The notes under the pieces were generated by a model, which was not told the origin of the DNA, did no database searches, and saw nothing but the letters and a program-made list of their open reading frames with translations. A program made the translations under genes and the position numbers. A DNA stretch of 8,084 nt from JANQRV01 sp964533785 (GTDB lineage Bacteria > Bacteroidota > Bacteroidia > Chitinophagales > Saprospiraceae). The stretch lies in the NCBI GenBank assembly GCA_964533785.1, contig CAZHNG010000311.1:1-8084 (forward strand), written 5' to 3'. Shown here in pieces: positions 1 to 6,183 of the stretch; the first letter of the stretch is position 1, and every line of letters starts with the position of its first letter.

Positions 1-240
1 TGAGCAATAATTCAATGAGCAATGGGGGCAATGAGCAATAATTCAATGAGCAATGAGCAATAATTCAATGAGCAATGGGGGCAATGAGCAATGTGGACAA
101 TGAACAATGAGCAATAATTCAATGAACAATGAGCAATAATTCAATGAACAATGAGCAATAATTCAATGAGCAATGGGGGCAATGAGCAATAATTCAATGA
201 GCAATGTGGACAATGAACAATGAGCAATAATTCAATGAGC
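1..240. repeat. Tandem array of CAAT-headed words, left arm
   Basis: The whole stretch parses without remainder into short words starting with CAAT: the 7-mers CAATGAG and CAATGAA, the 8-mer CAATAATT (eight copies), and the 9-mers CAATGGGGG (three) and CAATGTGGA (two). The words recur in phrases such as CAATGAGCAATAATT, so expansion probably happened by multi-word slippage or unequal crossing-over. The array runs off the left edge, so its full length is unknown. Word lengths of 7, 8 and 9 and frequent TAA/TGA triplets argue against coding. Its function is unknown. Confidence 0.9.
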
Positions 241-253
241 ATTGCAACCATTG

Positions 254-344
254 TTCATTGCTCATCGTTCATTGTTCATTGCTCATCGTTCATTGTTCAT
301 TGCTCATTGCTCATTGCTCATTGTTCATCGTTCATTGTTCATTG
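254..344. repeat. Heptamer array in opposite orientation, right arm
   Basis: Thirteen perfectly phased 7-bp units of the form YTCATYG (TTCATTG, CTCATTG, CTCATCG, TTCATCG). Read on the minus strand these are CAATGAA, CAATGAG, CGATGAG and CGATGAA, so the first two match the heptamers of the left arm inverted. The 8- and 9-base words of the left arm are absent and CGATG variants appear only here, so this is not a simple inverted copy. The turn-over lies at about 240-253. The last unit (338-344) carries the final Gln codon and stop codon of the minus-strand reductase gene. The small plus-strand open frames over this arm are by-products of a 7-bp period with few stop triplets. Confidence 0.9.
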
Positions 345-1716
345 AACCTCCTCCAACCCATCCAACACCCAAGGCATCAATTCAGAAACCGTTGGATGTA
401 CCAACACCACCCGACGGTAATGCCGGCAAGGGATGTTACTGTGCATAATTGTAGCAAACATATTGATGATCTCATCACCGCCGGGACCCAGAATAGCCGC
501 TCCTATAATTTGGTCCGTATCCGCATCGACCAATAATTTGGCAAAGCCTTTGGTTTCCCCCATTTCTTTGGCCCGGCTGATCTTACTCATGGGATGAATG
601 GACTTTAATACCCTTTTCCCGGTCGCCAGCGCAGCTTTTTCCGATAGTCCTACTCTGCCCAATGGAGGATCGGTAAAAAGCGCATAAATGGGTATGCGAT
701 CGGAAAGTTTCCGTTGCCCGCCGAAAAGGTGGTCTAATACAATTTCCGCATCATTCACCGAAGTATGCGTAAAGGCACCTTTGCCGTTTACATCTCCTAA
801 AGCGAATACCCCTTCAACATTGGTGCGGCAGTAATCATCTACCTCAATATAGCCTCGTTGATTCGCTGTAATCCCCGCGGCTTCTATATTCANNNNNNNN
901 NNACTGGCTGTTGGGTCGGCGACCGGTAGCTACCAATAGATGGGTTCCGATGACCGTTGCTTCTATTTCGTTGGAGGTTATGGATAAATGAAGGTATGCT
1001 CCACGTTGATTAATTTCATTAGCAGTGGCATTACAGATGACCTTAATACCTTCTTCTTCCAAAAACTCCTGAATGGTATTGGCCACATCTTCATCTTCCC
1101 GGGGCATTAACTGACCTTCTCTTTGGATGATCGTTACTTCGGCACCCAATCTTCTGAATACCTGCGCAAATTCTACTCCGATGTAGCCTCCTCCAATAAC
1201 GATGAGGTGTTTAGGGAGTTCTTTCAAGTCCAATAATTTGGCGCTATCCATCCAGGGGACTTCCTTTATTCCAGCTATGGGGGGTAAAAAAGGATGCGTT
1301 CCCGTATTGATGTAGACTTTCTTGCCTTCGATGACTTGGTTATCTATTGCTATTGAGTGTGGCCCAACGAATTTCCCCCAGCCCCGGATCAAGGTCACGT
1401 TAGGAGTGGATTCCATCCAATTGGACAATCCATCCCTGGAGCCGTTGCGAATTTCGTTCATACGAGCGTAGACCCTTTGAAAATCGACCTTTATTTCGCC
1501 GGTACTGAAACCAAAGTAATCTCCTCTTCTGGCCTGGTGAATGGCTTTCGCACTAGCGACCAAGGATTTGGTGGGGGTACATCCGTAATTGACGCAACTG
1601 CCGCCCACTTTTCCGCCTTCAATGACGGCAATAGAATCGCCGGTGGGGATCAATTGACCGAGTAATGTGCCGGTTGCCTGGCCCGTGCCTAAAATGATGT
1701 GGTCGAAGGTTTGCAT
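339..1716 (-). CDS. FAD-dependent pyridine nucleotide-disulfide oxidoreductase (lipoamide dehydrogenase / mercuric reductase-like), interrupted by an N gap
   Basis: A class I flavoprotein disulfide reductase of about 455 residues, the usual family length. Visible: FAD-binding GTGQATG (10-16) with E33 ending the second strand; redox-active GGSCVNYGC (C41, C46) followed by TPTK; NAD(P)-binding GGGYIG (175-180); ATGRRPN (263-269); FALGDVNG in the second FAD segment after the gap; and the C-terminal HPTVSE, which supplies the catalytic His-Glu pair. There is no N-terminal heavy-metal domain and no C-terminal Cys pair, so true mercuric reductase (MerA) is unlikely. Pyruvate-dehydrogenase E3 is also doubtful without E1/E2 neighbours. 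The electron acceptor is unknown; the protein is presumably cytoplasmic. Ten Ns at 893-902 split the frame, but both sides read well, so this is an assembly gap rather than a mutation. The ATG at 1716 gives the standard N-terminus. It lies 53 bp downstream of a Uma2 gene on the same strand and may share its transcript. The TGA at 339-341 sits inside the heptamer array. Confidence 0.9.
893..902. other. Assembly gap (10 N) inside the reductase gene
   Basis: Ten consecutive Ns. The minus-strand frame before the gap ends ...RRPNSQ plus one base; after it two bases precede NIEAAGIT. For the frame to stay open the true gap must be a multiple of three, so 10 is a placeholder. Homologues usually have about two residues between the PN-x-x motif and the stretch matching NIEAAG, which suggests about 3 missing bases (inference). 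Confidence 0.9.
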
Positions 1717-1769
1717 TGAGTTAAAGTTTTGGGAAAGTTACGACTTATTCAGCGCAGCTCGACTACTTA

Positions 1770-2258
1770 TTACTCCAAATCTTCAAAAACCTTTTCTACT
1801 TCGATCTCAACATCGTTCGTGGGATCTTTCAAAATACCGGACGTGTACACGGTGTTGTTTCCATTGGGTAATAACACTTGAATAGCCTTCATTTCCGGCA
1901 CAATCGCCCAGGCGGATTTTACGCCCATTGGGAAGTACAAATCGTATGCCTTTTTCATTAATTGTTGGGGGGATTGAGTGGGTGAGAGGATCTCAATGGT
2001 GGTGAGGGGGGCTTCTTTTTTCTTCGCTTCCAATTCCAATATGGTAAGCTTTCTTTTTGGATACAAAGATATATCTGGGGTGCTGCCTGATTTGGTAGCA
2101 AGGCTTAATTCGGACAAAATAAGGTATTTCTCACCATAAGCGATTGTAAGTAAAAAGATTAATTTGCTTTGGATTGCTGCATGAATTTCATTAGGCATAG
2201 GCTTATTCCTTTCCTTTTCGTAATCAGATCGGGGCTCAAAAGAAGTGGATGCTGTCAT
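1770..2258 (-). CDS. Uma2 family (PD-(D/E)XK nuclease-fold) protein, short form
   Basis: A 162-residue protein of the Uma2 family (Pfam PF05685, former DUF820), which has a restriction-endonuclease-like fold and whose cellular role is not established. Candidate active-site positions are E50 (SELSLA), D62 in P-D-I (61-63) and E89 in EILSPTQS (89-96), followed by the family's K-x-x-x-Y helix (K102-K103, Y105) and a strand ending WAIVP (117-121). There is no signal peptide or membrane segment. The start is taken as the ATG at 2258; a TTG two codons upstream and an internal ATG (residue 21) are weaker choices. Upstream lie a candidate promoter (2355-2385) and a leader hairpin (2306-2345). The stop is 53 bp before the reductase start, so the two could be co-transcribed. 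It is only distantly similar to the second Uma2 protein at 2689-3300, so this is not a recent tandem duplication. Confidence 0.75.
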   Translation of the reverse strand: MTASTSFEPRSDYEKERNKPMPNEIHAAIQSKLIFLLTIAYGEKYLILSELSLATKSGSTPDISLYPKRKLTILELEAKKKEAPLTTIEILSPTQSPQQLMKKAYDLYFPMGVKSAWAIVPEMKAIQVLLPNGNNTVYTSGILKDPTNDVEIEVEKVFEDLE

Positions 2259-2305
2259 GATCAAATTTTTATTTAAAGCTACAACTTTGTAAGTATAACA
2301 GCAAG

Positions 2306-2345
2306 CTGATTATCCTTGGTTCAAAATAGAAACTTGGATAATCAG
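2306..2345 (-). promoter_or_regulatory. Stem-loop in the leader of the first Uma2 gene
   Basis: CTGATTATCC (2306-2315) and GGATAATCAG (2336-2345) are a perfect 10-bp inverted repeat around a 20-nt AT-rich loop. It starts about 10 bases downstream of the candidate -7 box (2355-2362, minus strand), so a transcript from there would begin with this hairpin, roughly 50 nt ahead of the gene. It could be an operator dyad, an mRNA 5' stabiliser or a remnant terminator; no T-run follows in either direction. Confidence 0.5.
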
Positions 2346-2354
2346 TTTATTGAA

Positions 2355-2385
2355 CAAATATAAGGTAAAAATAAATTAAAAACAA
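2355..2385 (-). promoter_or_regulatory. Candidate Bacteroidota-type promoter for the first Uma2 gene
   Basis: On the minus strand, TTG (2383-2385) is followed after 20 nt by TATATTTG (2355-2362), which fits the -33 TTG / -7 TAnnTTTG pattern known for Bacteroidota with its 17-23 nt spacing. The predicted start near 2348 leaves a leader of about 90 nt. The surroundings are very AT-rich, so a chance match is possible. Confidence 0.45.
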
Positions 2386-2506
2386 TAATTGTTTTAAAAA
2401 ATGATTTGGTTATAAAGGTTATAGGGTTATTTGGTTAGGGGCTATAGATGACGATATTTTCTCGTCACTATTCAATAGCGTTCAGGCGGTGTTTCGGAAA
2501 TCAGCC
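2386..2506. other. Gene-free AT-rich stretch with a small nested hairpin
   Basis: No supported open frame. It begins AT-rich and includes short GGTTAT-like repeats (2408-2436). A small structure has arms GCTAT (2441-2445) and ATAGC (2475-2479) enclosing TGACGA (2449-2454) and TCGTCA (2462-2467). No T-tract follows, so a terminator is not supported. Confidence 0.4.
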
Positions 2507-2669
2507 ATTTCTCATGTGAAGCGTACGTGGGTTGCTACCAAAACACAAAAGCTTAAAATCCTCACAAAAAAGAGTAGTGCAATTTTGTGTTCCTGCCTGC
2601 CCGTGACGGCACGGTCAAGCAGGCAGGTTTGTGGCGATTTTTTCTACGTGTAAGTTTTACATGAGAAAT
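2507..2669. repeat. Nested foldback (inverted-repeat) element, about 163 bp
   Basis: Three sets of inverted arms lie inside one another: ATTTCTCATGT (2507-2517) with ACATGAGAAAT (2659-2669), perfect 11 bp; 2555-2568 with 2628-2641, 12 of 14 matching; and the 9-bp GC-rich stem 2592-2600 with 2619-2627. A further perfect 9-bp pair (2542-2550 with 2583-2591) is an alternative to the second set. The arms are unevenly spaced and I see no convincing flanking direct repeat. It ends 19 bp past the stop codon of the second Uma2 gene, so it would lie in that gene's 3' untranslated RNA. It may be a worn MITE, a REP-like sequence or an mRNA 3' structure. Confidence 0.6.
2592..2627. repeat. GC-rich double hairpin (REP-like)
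   Basis: CCTGCCTGC (2592-2600) pairs perfectly with GCAGGCAGG (2619-2627). Inside it, CCGTG (2601-2605) pairs with CACGG (2610-2614) around ACGG, and TCAA is left unpaired. The GC-richness stands out in an AT-rich intergenic region and suggests a dispersed palindromic repeat. As a terminator for the leftward Uma2 gene it lacks an immediate U-run on the minus strand. In the plus direction a short T-run (2639-2643) follows 11 nt later, but no plus-strand gene ends here. Confidence 0.65.
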
Positions 2670-2688
2670 TGCCGGCTCGATATTCAGC

Positions 2689-3300
2689 CTAGCCCGGAAT
2701 TCCTTCTTTCTCAAGGTATTCCGCAATATTAAAAGAAGTTCCCTTCATTAATTCTACCTCTTCATCCCAGTTGACAATGATCCAATGTTCGTCCGGGGTG
2801 GCCATTAGAACCTTTTTGCTGGAAGTGAGTATCCATATTACTTTTTGGACACCAAAGTCTAATAAACTCTGTGTTTTTAAGTACACCGCATCGATAGGTT
2901 CGATGCCTTCTGCCTCAAATTTGATATCGACCTCAATCACCAATTCCGGCGGAACATCGGCGTATTTGTTGGTGATCTTTTCGGGGGTTAGTTTGGCTTT
3001 ATCATACAAAGCGATATCGTTAGCCATATTTTTTGATCGCTCGATATGCAATCCTGCTTCATTGTTGCCGATATAGTACTTTTCATCAGCATCCATCTTA
3101 ACGATAAGCCGCAATAAATACTGAAGGATTACAAATTGTAATGCGCTGCTACCCATGATGTCATCAATCGTTTTGTTTTGGTTAAGCACTTCTTTATACC
3201 CCTTGTAATAAAAGGGAATACCATTGATGGTTTCTCTTGTGAGTGCCTCAAGGCTGGTTTTTTTATCTCCTTTTTTTACTGCTGATGAACTTGAGCCCAT
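2689..3300 (-). CDS. Uma2 family (PD-(D/E)XK nuclease-fold) protein, Bacteroidota-type
   Basis: A 203-residue Uma2 (PF05685, former DUF820) protein with a Ser/Lys-rich N-terminus (1-16) and then the subgroup features IPFYYKGYKEVL (28-39) and IMGSSALQ (48-55). Candidate active-site positions are E81 (NNEAGLH), D95 (ANDIALYD; the family's usual Pro before this Asp is Asn here) and E123 (VIEVD). A predicted helix KTQSLLDFGV and strand KVIWIL follow. The C-terminus FNIAEYLEKEGI is also usual for the group. No signal or membrane segment is visible. The ATG at 3300 is used because the subgroup motif starts about 25 residues later. The gene sits alone between two foldback elements: one in its 3' region (2507-2669) and a MITE-like one 33 bp upstream of its start (3333-3492). 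The cellular role of the family is unknown. Confidence 0.8.
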   Translation of the reverse strand: MGSSSSAVKKGDKKTSLEALTRETINGIPFYYKGYKEVLNQNKTIDDIMGSSALQFVILQYLLRLIVKMDADEKYYIGNNEAGLHIERSKNMANDIALYDKAKLTPEKITNKYADVPPELVIEVDIKFEAEGIEPIDAVYLKTQSLLDFGVQKVIWILTSSKKVLMATPDEHWIIVNWDEEVELMKGTSFNIAEYLEKEGIPG

Positions 3301-3332
3301 TATGGTAATTTTTGATTTTAACGCACACTAAA

Positions 3333-3492
3333 TACTCTGTAAACCAAATTTATTAGCGTTTTGACTGCGCCTTTTTGCCCTTTTCTTCGTCTCGTCCTCA
3401 GCATGATAGCTAAGGCTATCAGCTTCCGGGCGTTCCTTGAAAAGAACAAAAATCCACTACTCAAAACACCAATAAACTTAATTTACAGAGTA
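3333..3492. mobile_element. MITE-like foldback element with 5-bp flanking direct repeats
   Basis: The ends are perfect 11-bp inverted repeats, TACTCTGTAAA (3333-3343) and TTTACAGAGTA (3482-3492). The inverted match continues to 32 positions with 27 identities (3333-3364 with 3461-3492), and more weakly to about 50. The centre holds a hairpin with stem TGATAGC / GCTATCA around TAAG (about 3404-3421), extended by AGC/GCT past one bulged A. Immediately outside both ends stands CTAAA (3328-3332 and 3493-3497), as expected of a target-site duplication. There is no transposase, so it would be a non-autonomous element moved in trans. It sits 33 bp upstream of the leftward Uma2 start, in that gene's promoter region. 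A permanent regulatory RNA or DNA structure is the alternative. Confidence 0.7.
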
Positions 3493-3540
3493 CTAAAACT
3501 ACTGTTTAATATTTAAAACATCAAGTTGGTGCAAAAAGGT

Positions 3541-3554
3541 TTATCGTGCGATAA
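3541..3554. repeat. Short palindrome, possible operator
   Basis: TTATCG-TG-CGATAA is a perfect 6-bp dyad with a 2-base centre, 180 bp upstream of the candidate permease promoter. It could be a protein-binding site, but nothing ties it to a regulator. Confidence 0.3.
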
Positions 3555-3572
3555 GCGTTTTGTTGTCTAAAA

Positions 3573-3595
3573 TCTAGCGTCTAGTGTCTAGCGTC
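3573..3595. repeat. 7-bp triple repeat TCTAGYG
   Basis: Three phased units, TCTAGCG, TCTAGTG and TCTAGCG (3573-3593), are followed by the start of a fourth (TC). The unit length equals that of the heptamer array at 254-344 but the sequence is unrelated. Nothing else of note is seen between here and the promoter at 3720 apart from a small TCCG/CGGA hairpin near 3645-3656. Confidence 0.6.
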
Positions 3596-3719
3596 AAAAG
3601 TCCAAATATAATCTTAAATTGTTCATTTTCGCACACCCGTCCGTCCGTATGCGGATACAGGTTTTCGTTCAAAGAGTAGCTATTTTTTTAAGTGTTTGAT
3701 ATTCAATGTTTATTGGGGC

Positions 3720-3748
3720 TTGGCATGTTCTTGGCAATTATAGTTTTG
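3720..3748 (+). promoter_or_regulatory. Candidate Bacteroidota-type promoter of the permease operon
   Basis: TTG (3720-3722) and TAGTTTTG (3741-3748, matching TAnnTTTG) are separated by 18 nt, inside the 17-23 nt range known for Bacteroidota housekeeping promoters. A start near 3755 gives a leader of about 25 nt before the ATG at 3780. No Shine-Dalgarno motif precedes that ATG, which is normal for the phylum. Confidence 0.5.
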
Positions 3749-3779
3749 AAAAGTTTGATGATCATTCAGAATTCAGATT

Positions 3780-6173
3780 ATGTTGAAAACCTATCTTAAA
3801 GTTGCGATTCGGCACTTATCCAATAACAAAATATTTACGTCACTGAATGTATTAGGGTTGTCGATCGGCATGGCAGCGGCCTTGTTAATATTGATTTGGG
3901 TACAAAATGAATTGACTTTTGACAGTTACCATAAAAATGCAGATCAAATCTACCGTATTATCAGTCAATGGCACGGCAAGGATGCTATGATCAATATCGA
4001 TGCAATTCCGTTGGCTGTAAAAGAATTAGCGGAAACTGAAGTGCCGGGAATAGAGGAGTTGTTCGTGGCCCGTCCCGCGTTTGGCAGTCCATTGGTCGAG
4101 GTAGACAAAACAAAAGTTCTTGAAGAAAATGAGATGGTTTACATCAGTGACAATTGGTTACAGGAATTTAGTTACCAAGTACTGGCAGGTTCCATCCAGC
4201 AATTCAATGACAATAAATACAGTATGGCGTTGACCAGATCGCGCGCCAGAAAGTACTTCGGTGATACAGATCCTTTAGGTCAAACGGTGCGAATCAATGA
4301 GGTGGATTATACGATCCGTTTAATCCTAGCGGATAACCCTGCCAACTCTAGTTTTCAGTTTAAAGTATTCTTACCCTTGTCAGCGGTCTGGGAAGATCGA
4401 GCCGCTTACGAAAGGGATTACCAAAGCGCTAACTACAATTATTTATCCTTTTTTAAATGTCCAGGAGGAGTAGCTCCTCAAGATATTGTCGATCAATTAA
4501 GTGACATTCTTGTTCGGGTAGATAATGACGAGGATAAAAAGACGTGCTTGGTTCTTCCGTTGAAAGATATGCGTTTTTATACTGATATTTCAAACGATTA
4601 TTTTACTCATCAAAATAAAGCCGCCGTTTATATTTTTGGGTTGATTTCCCTCGTCATTTTGCTTACGGCTGGATGGAACTACATCAACCTTTCCACTGCT
4701 ATGCTTAGTAAGAAAGTGAAAGAAATCGCTATCAAAAAAGTGGTAGGAGCGGACTTCAGGCATATTTTTACCCAAGCTTTACTAGAAACCGGTGTGGTAG
4801 TCATGCTTGCTTTTATTATTGCTATTGGCCTTGTAGCCTCGGCTTTGCCCAAATTAAGTCTCTTTATTGGTTATGAATTACCGTTAAAATTAGAGGATCC
4901 ATATATTCTATTGGTTTTGGGAAGTGTCTTCGTCCTGGGACTTTTGGTAGCGGGGATCTATCCAGCAGTATTGTTTGCCGGCTTTAAACCGATCGGACTA
5001 ATTCAAAACGAAAGCATCCGGGAAAATAGAGATTGGTTGAGGAAGTCGCTGGTCATTGCACAATTTGTTGCTGTTTTTGTTGTCATGATCAGTACCGGAG
5101 TGATCTATCAGCAGCTGCAATATATTCAAAAGAAGGATGTGGGTTACGACCGTTCCCACGTAATAAATTTACAACCCAACCTTTTCCGGGTGGATAGTAT
5201 TGCCAGAAATCTCGAACGATTTGCTTTATACAGCGAAGCATTACGGACAATTCCGGAAATTGAATCGGTTGCCTTGGCAGAGAACGCCATTTCAAATATT
5301 ACTAATCGCAACCGTGGAAGTTTTAGCTGGGACGGTAAACCGGCTGATATGTCCGTTATCGTCCATCAAATTACAGCTAATGAAGATCTGATTTCCGTCT
5401 TTGACCTTGAAATGACTGCCGGACGATGGTTTTCCGGCGATTTAGAAACAGATCAAATCAACTACATCATCAATGAAACGGCAGCAAAGAACTTCAATAT
5501 TCCTGAGCCGGTAGTAGGACGAAAGGCTACTTTTCACAATGGTCCGGGCCAGATCATAGGTGTGGTTAAAGATTTTCATTTTGCTAGCATGCGGGAGAGC
5601 ATAGAACCGCTGGTCATTAGCCACAACTCCAACCGCGGACGTAGCATTCTGGCAAGAGTCAATGGAGAGAATGCCACAGTAGCGTTAAAAAAAGCAGAGG
5701 AGATATTTAATTCTTTTCTGCCGGGTATTCCTTTTCAATATCACTTTTTGGATGAATCCTTTCAAAAAATGCACGAAAATGAGGCTAAGATGAGCTTGCT
5801 GTTTCTTGTTTTTGCCGGGTTGTTGGTTTTTATCTCCTGCTTAGGACTTCTCGGGTTAGCCATTTTCGCAGCGGAAAACAGGGTGAAGGAAATAGGAATA
5901 CGCAAGGTACTGGGAGCATCGGTGGGGAGTATTATAGGGCTGTTATCCAAGGATTTTCTGAAACTGGTATTTATTGCCTTTGTTTTTGCCGCTCCTATTA
6001 CCTGGTATGCTATGCAACAGTGGTTGAAAAACTTTGCCTATCGGATTGAGTTGCCCTGGTGGATTTTTGTATTGGCAGGAATAATAGTTACTGGAATTAC
6101 AATTATAGTGATCGGCTTTCAAAGTGTAAAAGCTGCGCTAGCTAACCCGGTGGACAGTTTGAAAACTGAATAA
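3780..6173 (+). CDS. ABC transporter permease, FtsX/MacB type, full length
   Basis: A 797-residue inner-membrane permease with the double FtsX architecture typical of Bacteroidota. Residues 20-41 form the first membrane segment after a family-typical start (LKVAIRHL, LNVLGLSIGM). A MacB_PCD-type periplasmic domain follows (about 45-280). The first FtsX core has membrane segments at about 283-303, 339-357 and 375-400 and the cytoplasmic motif KEIAIKKVVGA (314-324). A further segment (about 423-445) leads to a second periplasmic domain ending GVVKDFHF (594-601). The second FtsX core has segments at about 673-697, 726-745 and 762-782, motif KEIGIRKVLGA (703-713) and the usual end NPVDSLKTE. Such permeases work with a MacB/LolD-type ATPase, but none is in the window, so the substrate cannot be assigned. 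It is followed after 10 bp by a second permease, almost certainly in the same operon. Confidence 0.92.
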   Translation: MLKTYLKVAIRHLSNNKIFTSLNVLGLSIGMAAALLILIWVQNELTFDSYHKNADQIYRIISQWHGKDAMINIDAIPLAVKELAETEVPGIEELFVARPAFGSPLVEVDKTKVLEENEMVYISDNWLQEFSYQVLAGSIQQFNDNKYSMALTRSRARKYFGDTDPLGQTVRINEVDYTIRLILADNPANSSFQFKVFLPLSAVWEDRAAYERDYQSANYNYLSFFKCPGGVAPQDIVDQLSDILVRVDNDEDKKTCLVLPLKDMRFYTDISNDYFTHQNKAAVYIFGLISLVILLTAGWNYINLSTAMLSKKVKEIAIKKVVGADFRHIFTQALLETGVVVMLAFIIAIGLVASALPKLSLFIGYELPLKLEDPYILLVLGSVFVLGLLVAGIYPAVLFAGFKPIGLIQNESIRENRDWLRKSLVIAQFVAVFVVMISTGVIYQQLQYIQKKDVGYDRSHVINLQPNLFRVDSIARNLERFALYSEALRTIPEIESVALAENAISNITNRNRGSFSWDGKPADMSVIVHQITANEDLISVFDLEMTAGRWFSGDLETDQINYIINETAAKNFNIPEPVVGRKATFHNGPGQIIGVVKDFHFASMRESIEPLVISHNSNRGRSILARVNGENATVALKKAEEIFNSFLPGIPFQYHFLDESFQKMHENEAKMSLLFLVFAGLLVFISCLGLLGLAIFAAENRVKEIGIRKVLGASVGSIIGLLSKDFLKLVFIAFVFAAPITWYAMQQWLKNFAYRIELPWWIFVLAGIIVTGITIIVIGFQSVKAALANPVDSLKTE

Positions 6174-6183
6174 AAAAACAATT

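Noticed and set aside
1..344. CRISPR array
   Set aside because: Units are 7-9 bp with no unique spacers and no cas genes nearby; this is a simple-word tandem array.
242..536. Small plus-strand proteins over the heptamer array
   Set aside because: Their periodic residues come from a 7-bp repeat read in different frames, and the rest overlaps the reductase gene antisense.
339..1716. True mercuric reductase (merA)
   Set aside because: There is no heavy-metal-binding N-terminus, no C-terminal vicinal cysteines and no mer genes nearby; only the general flavoprotein disulfide reductase motifs are present.
1733..1740. Separate promoter for the reductase (TAACTTTC on the minus strand)
   Set aside because: The -7 match is imperfect and no TTG lies at the right distance; shared transcription with the Uma2 gene is simpler.
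1357..1885. Plus-strand open frames antisense to the reductase and Uma2 genes
   Set aside because: They lie opposite well-supported genes and show no recognisable motifs.
2592..2627. Rho-independent terminator of the second Uma2 gene
   Set aside because: The stem is good but no U-run follows it directly on the minus strand.
3345..3352. Minus-strand promoter inside the MITE-like element (TAAATTTG)
   Set aside because: The -7 box matches TAnnTTTG exactly, but no TTG occurs 17-23 nt upstream, so the evidence is incomplete.
4590..5950. Minus-strand small open frames inside the first permease
   Set aside because: They are antisense shadows of a clearly coding membrane protein.
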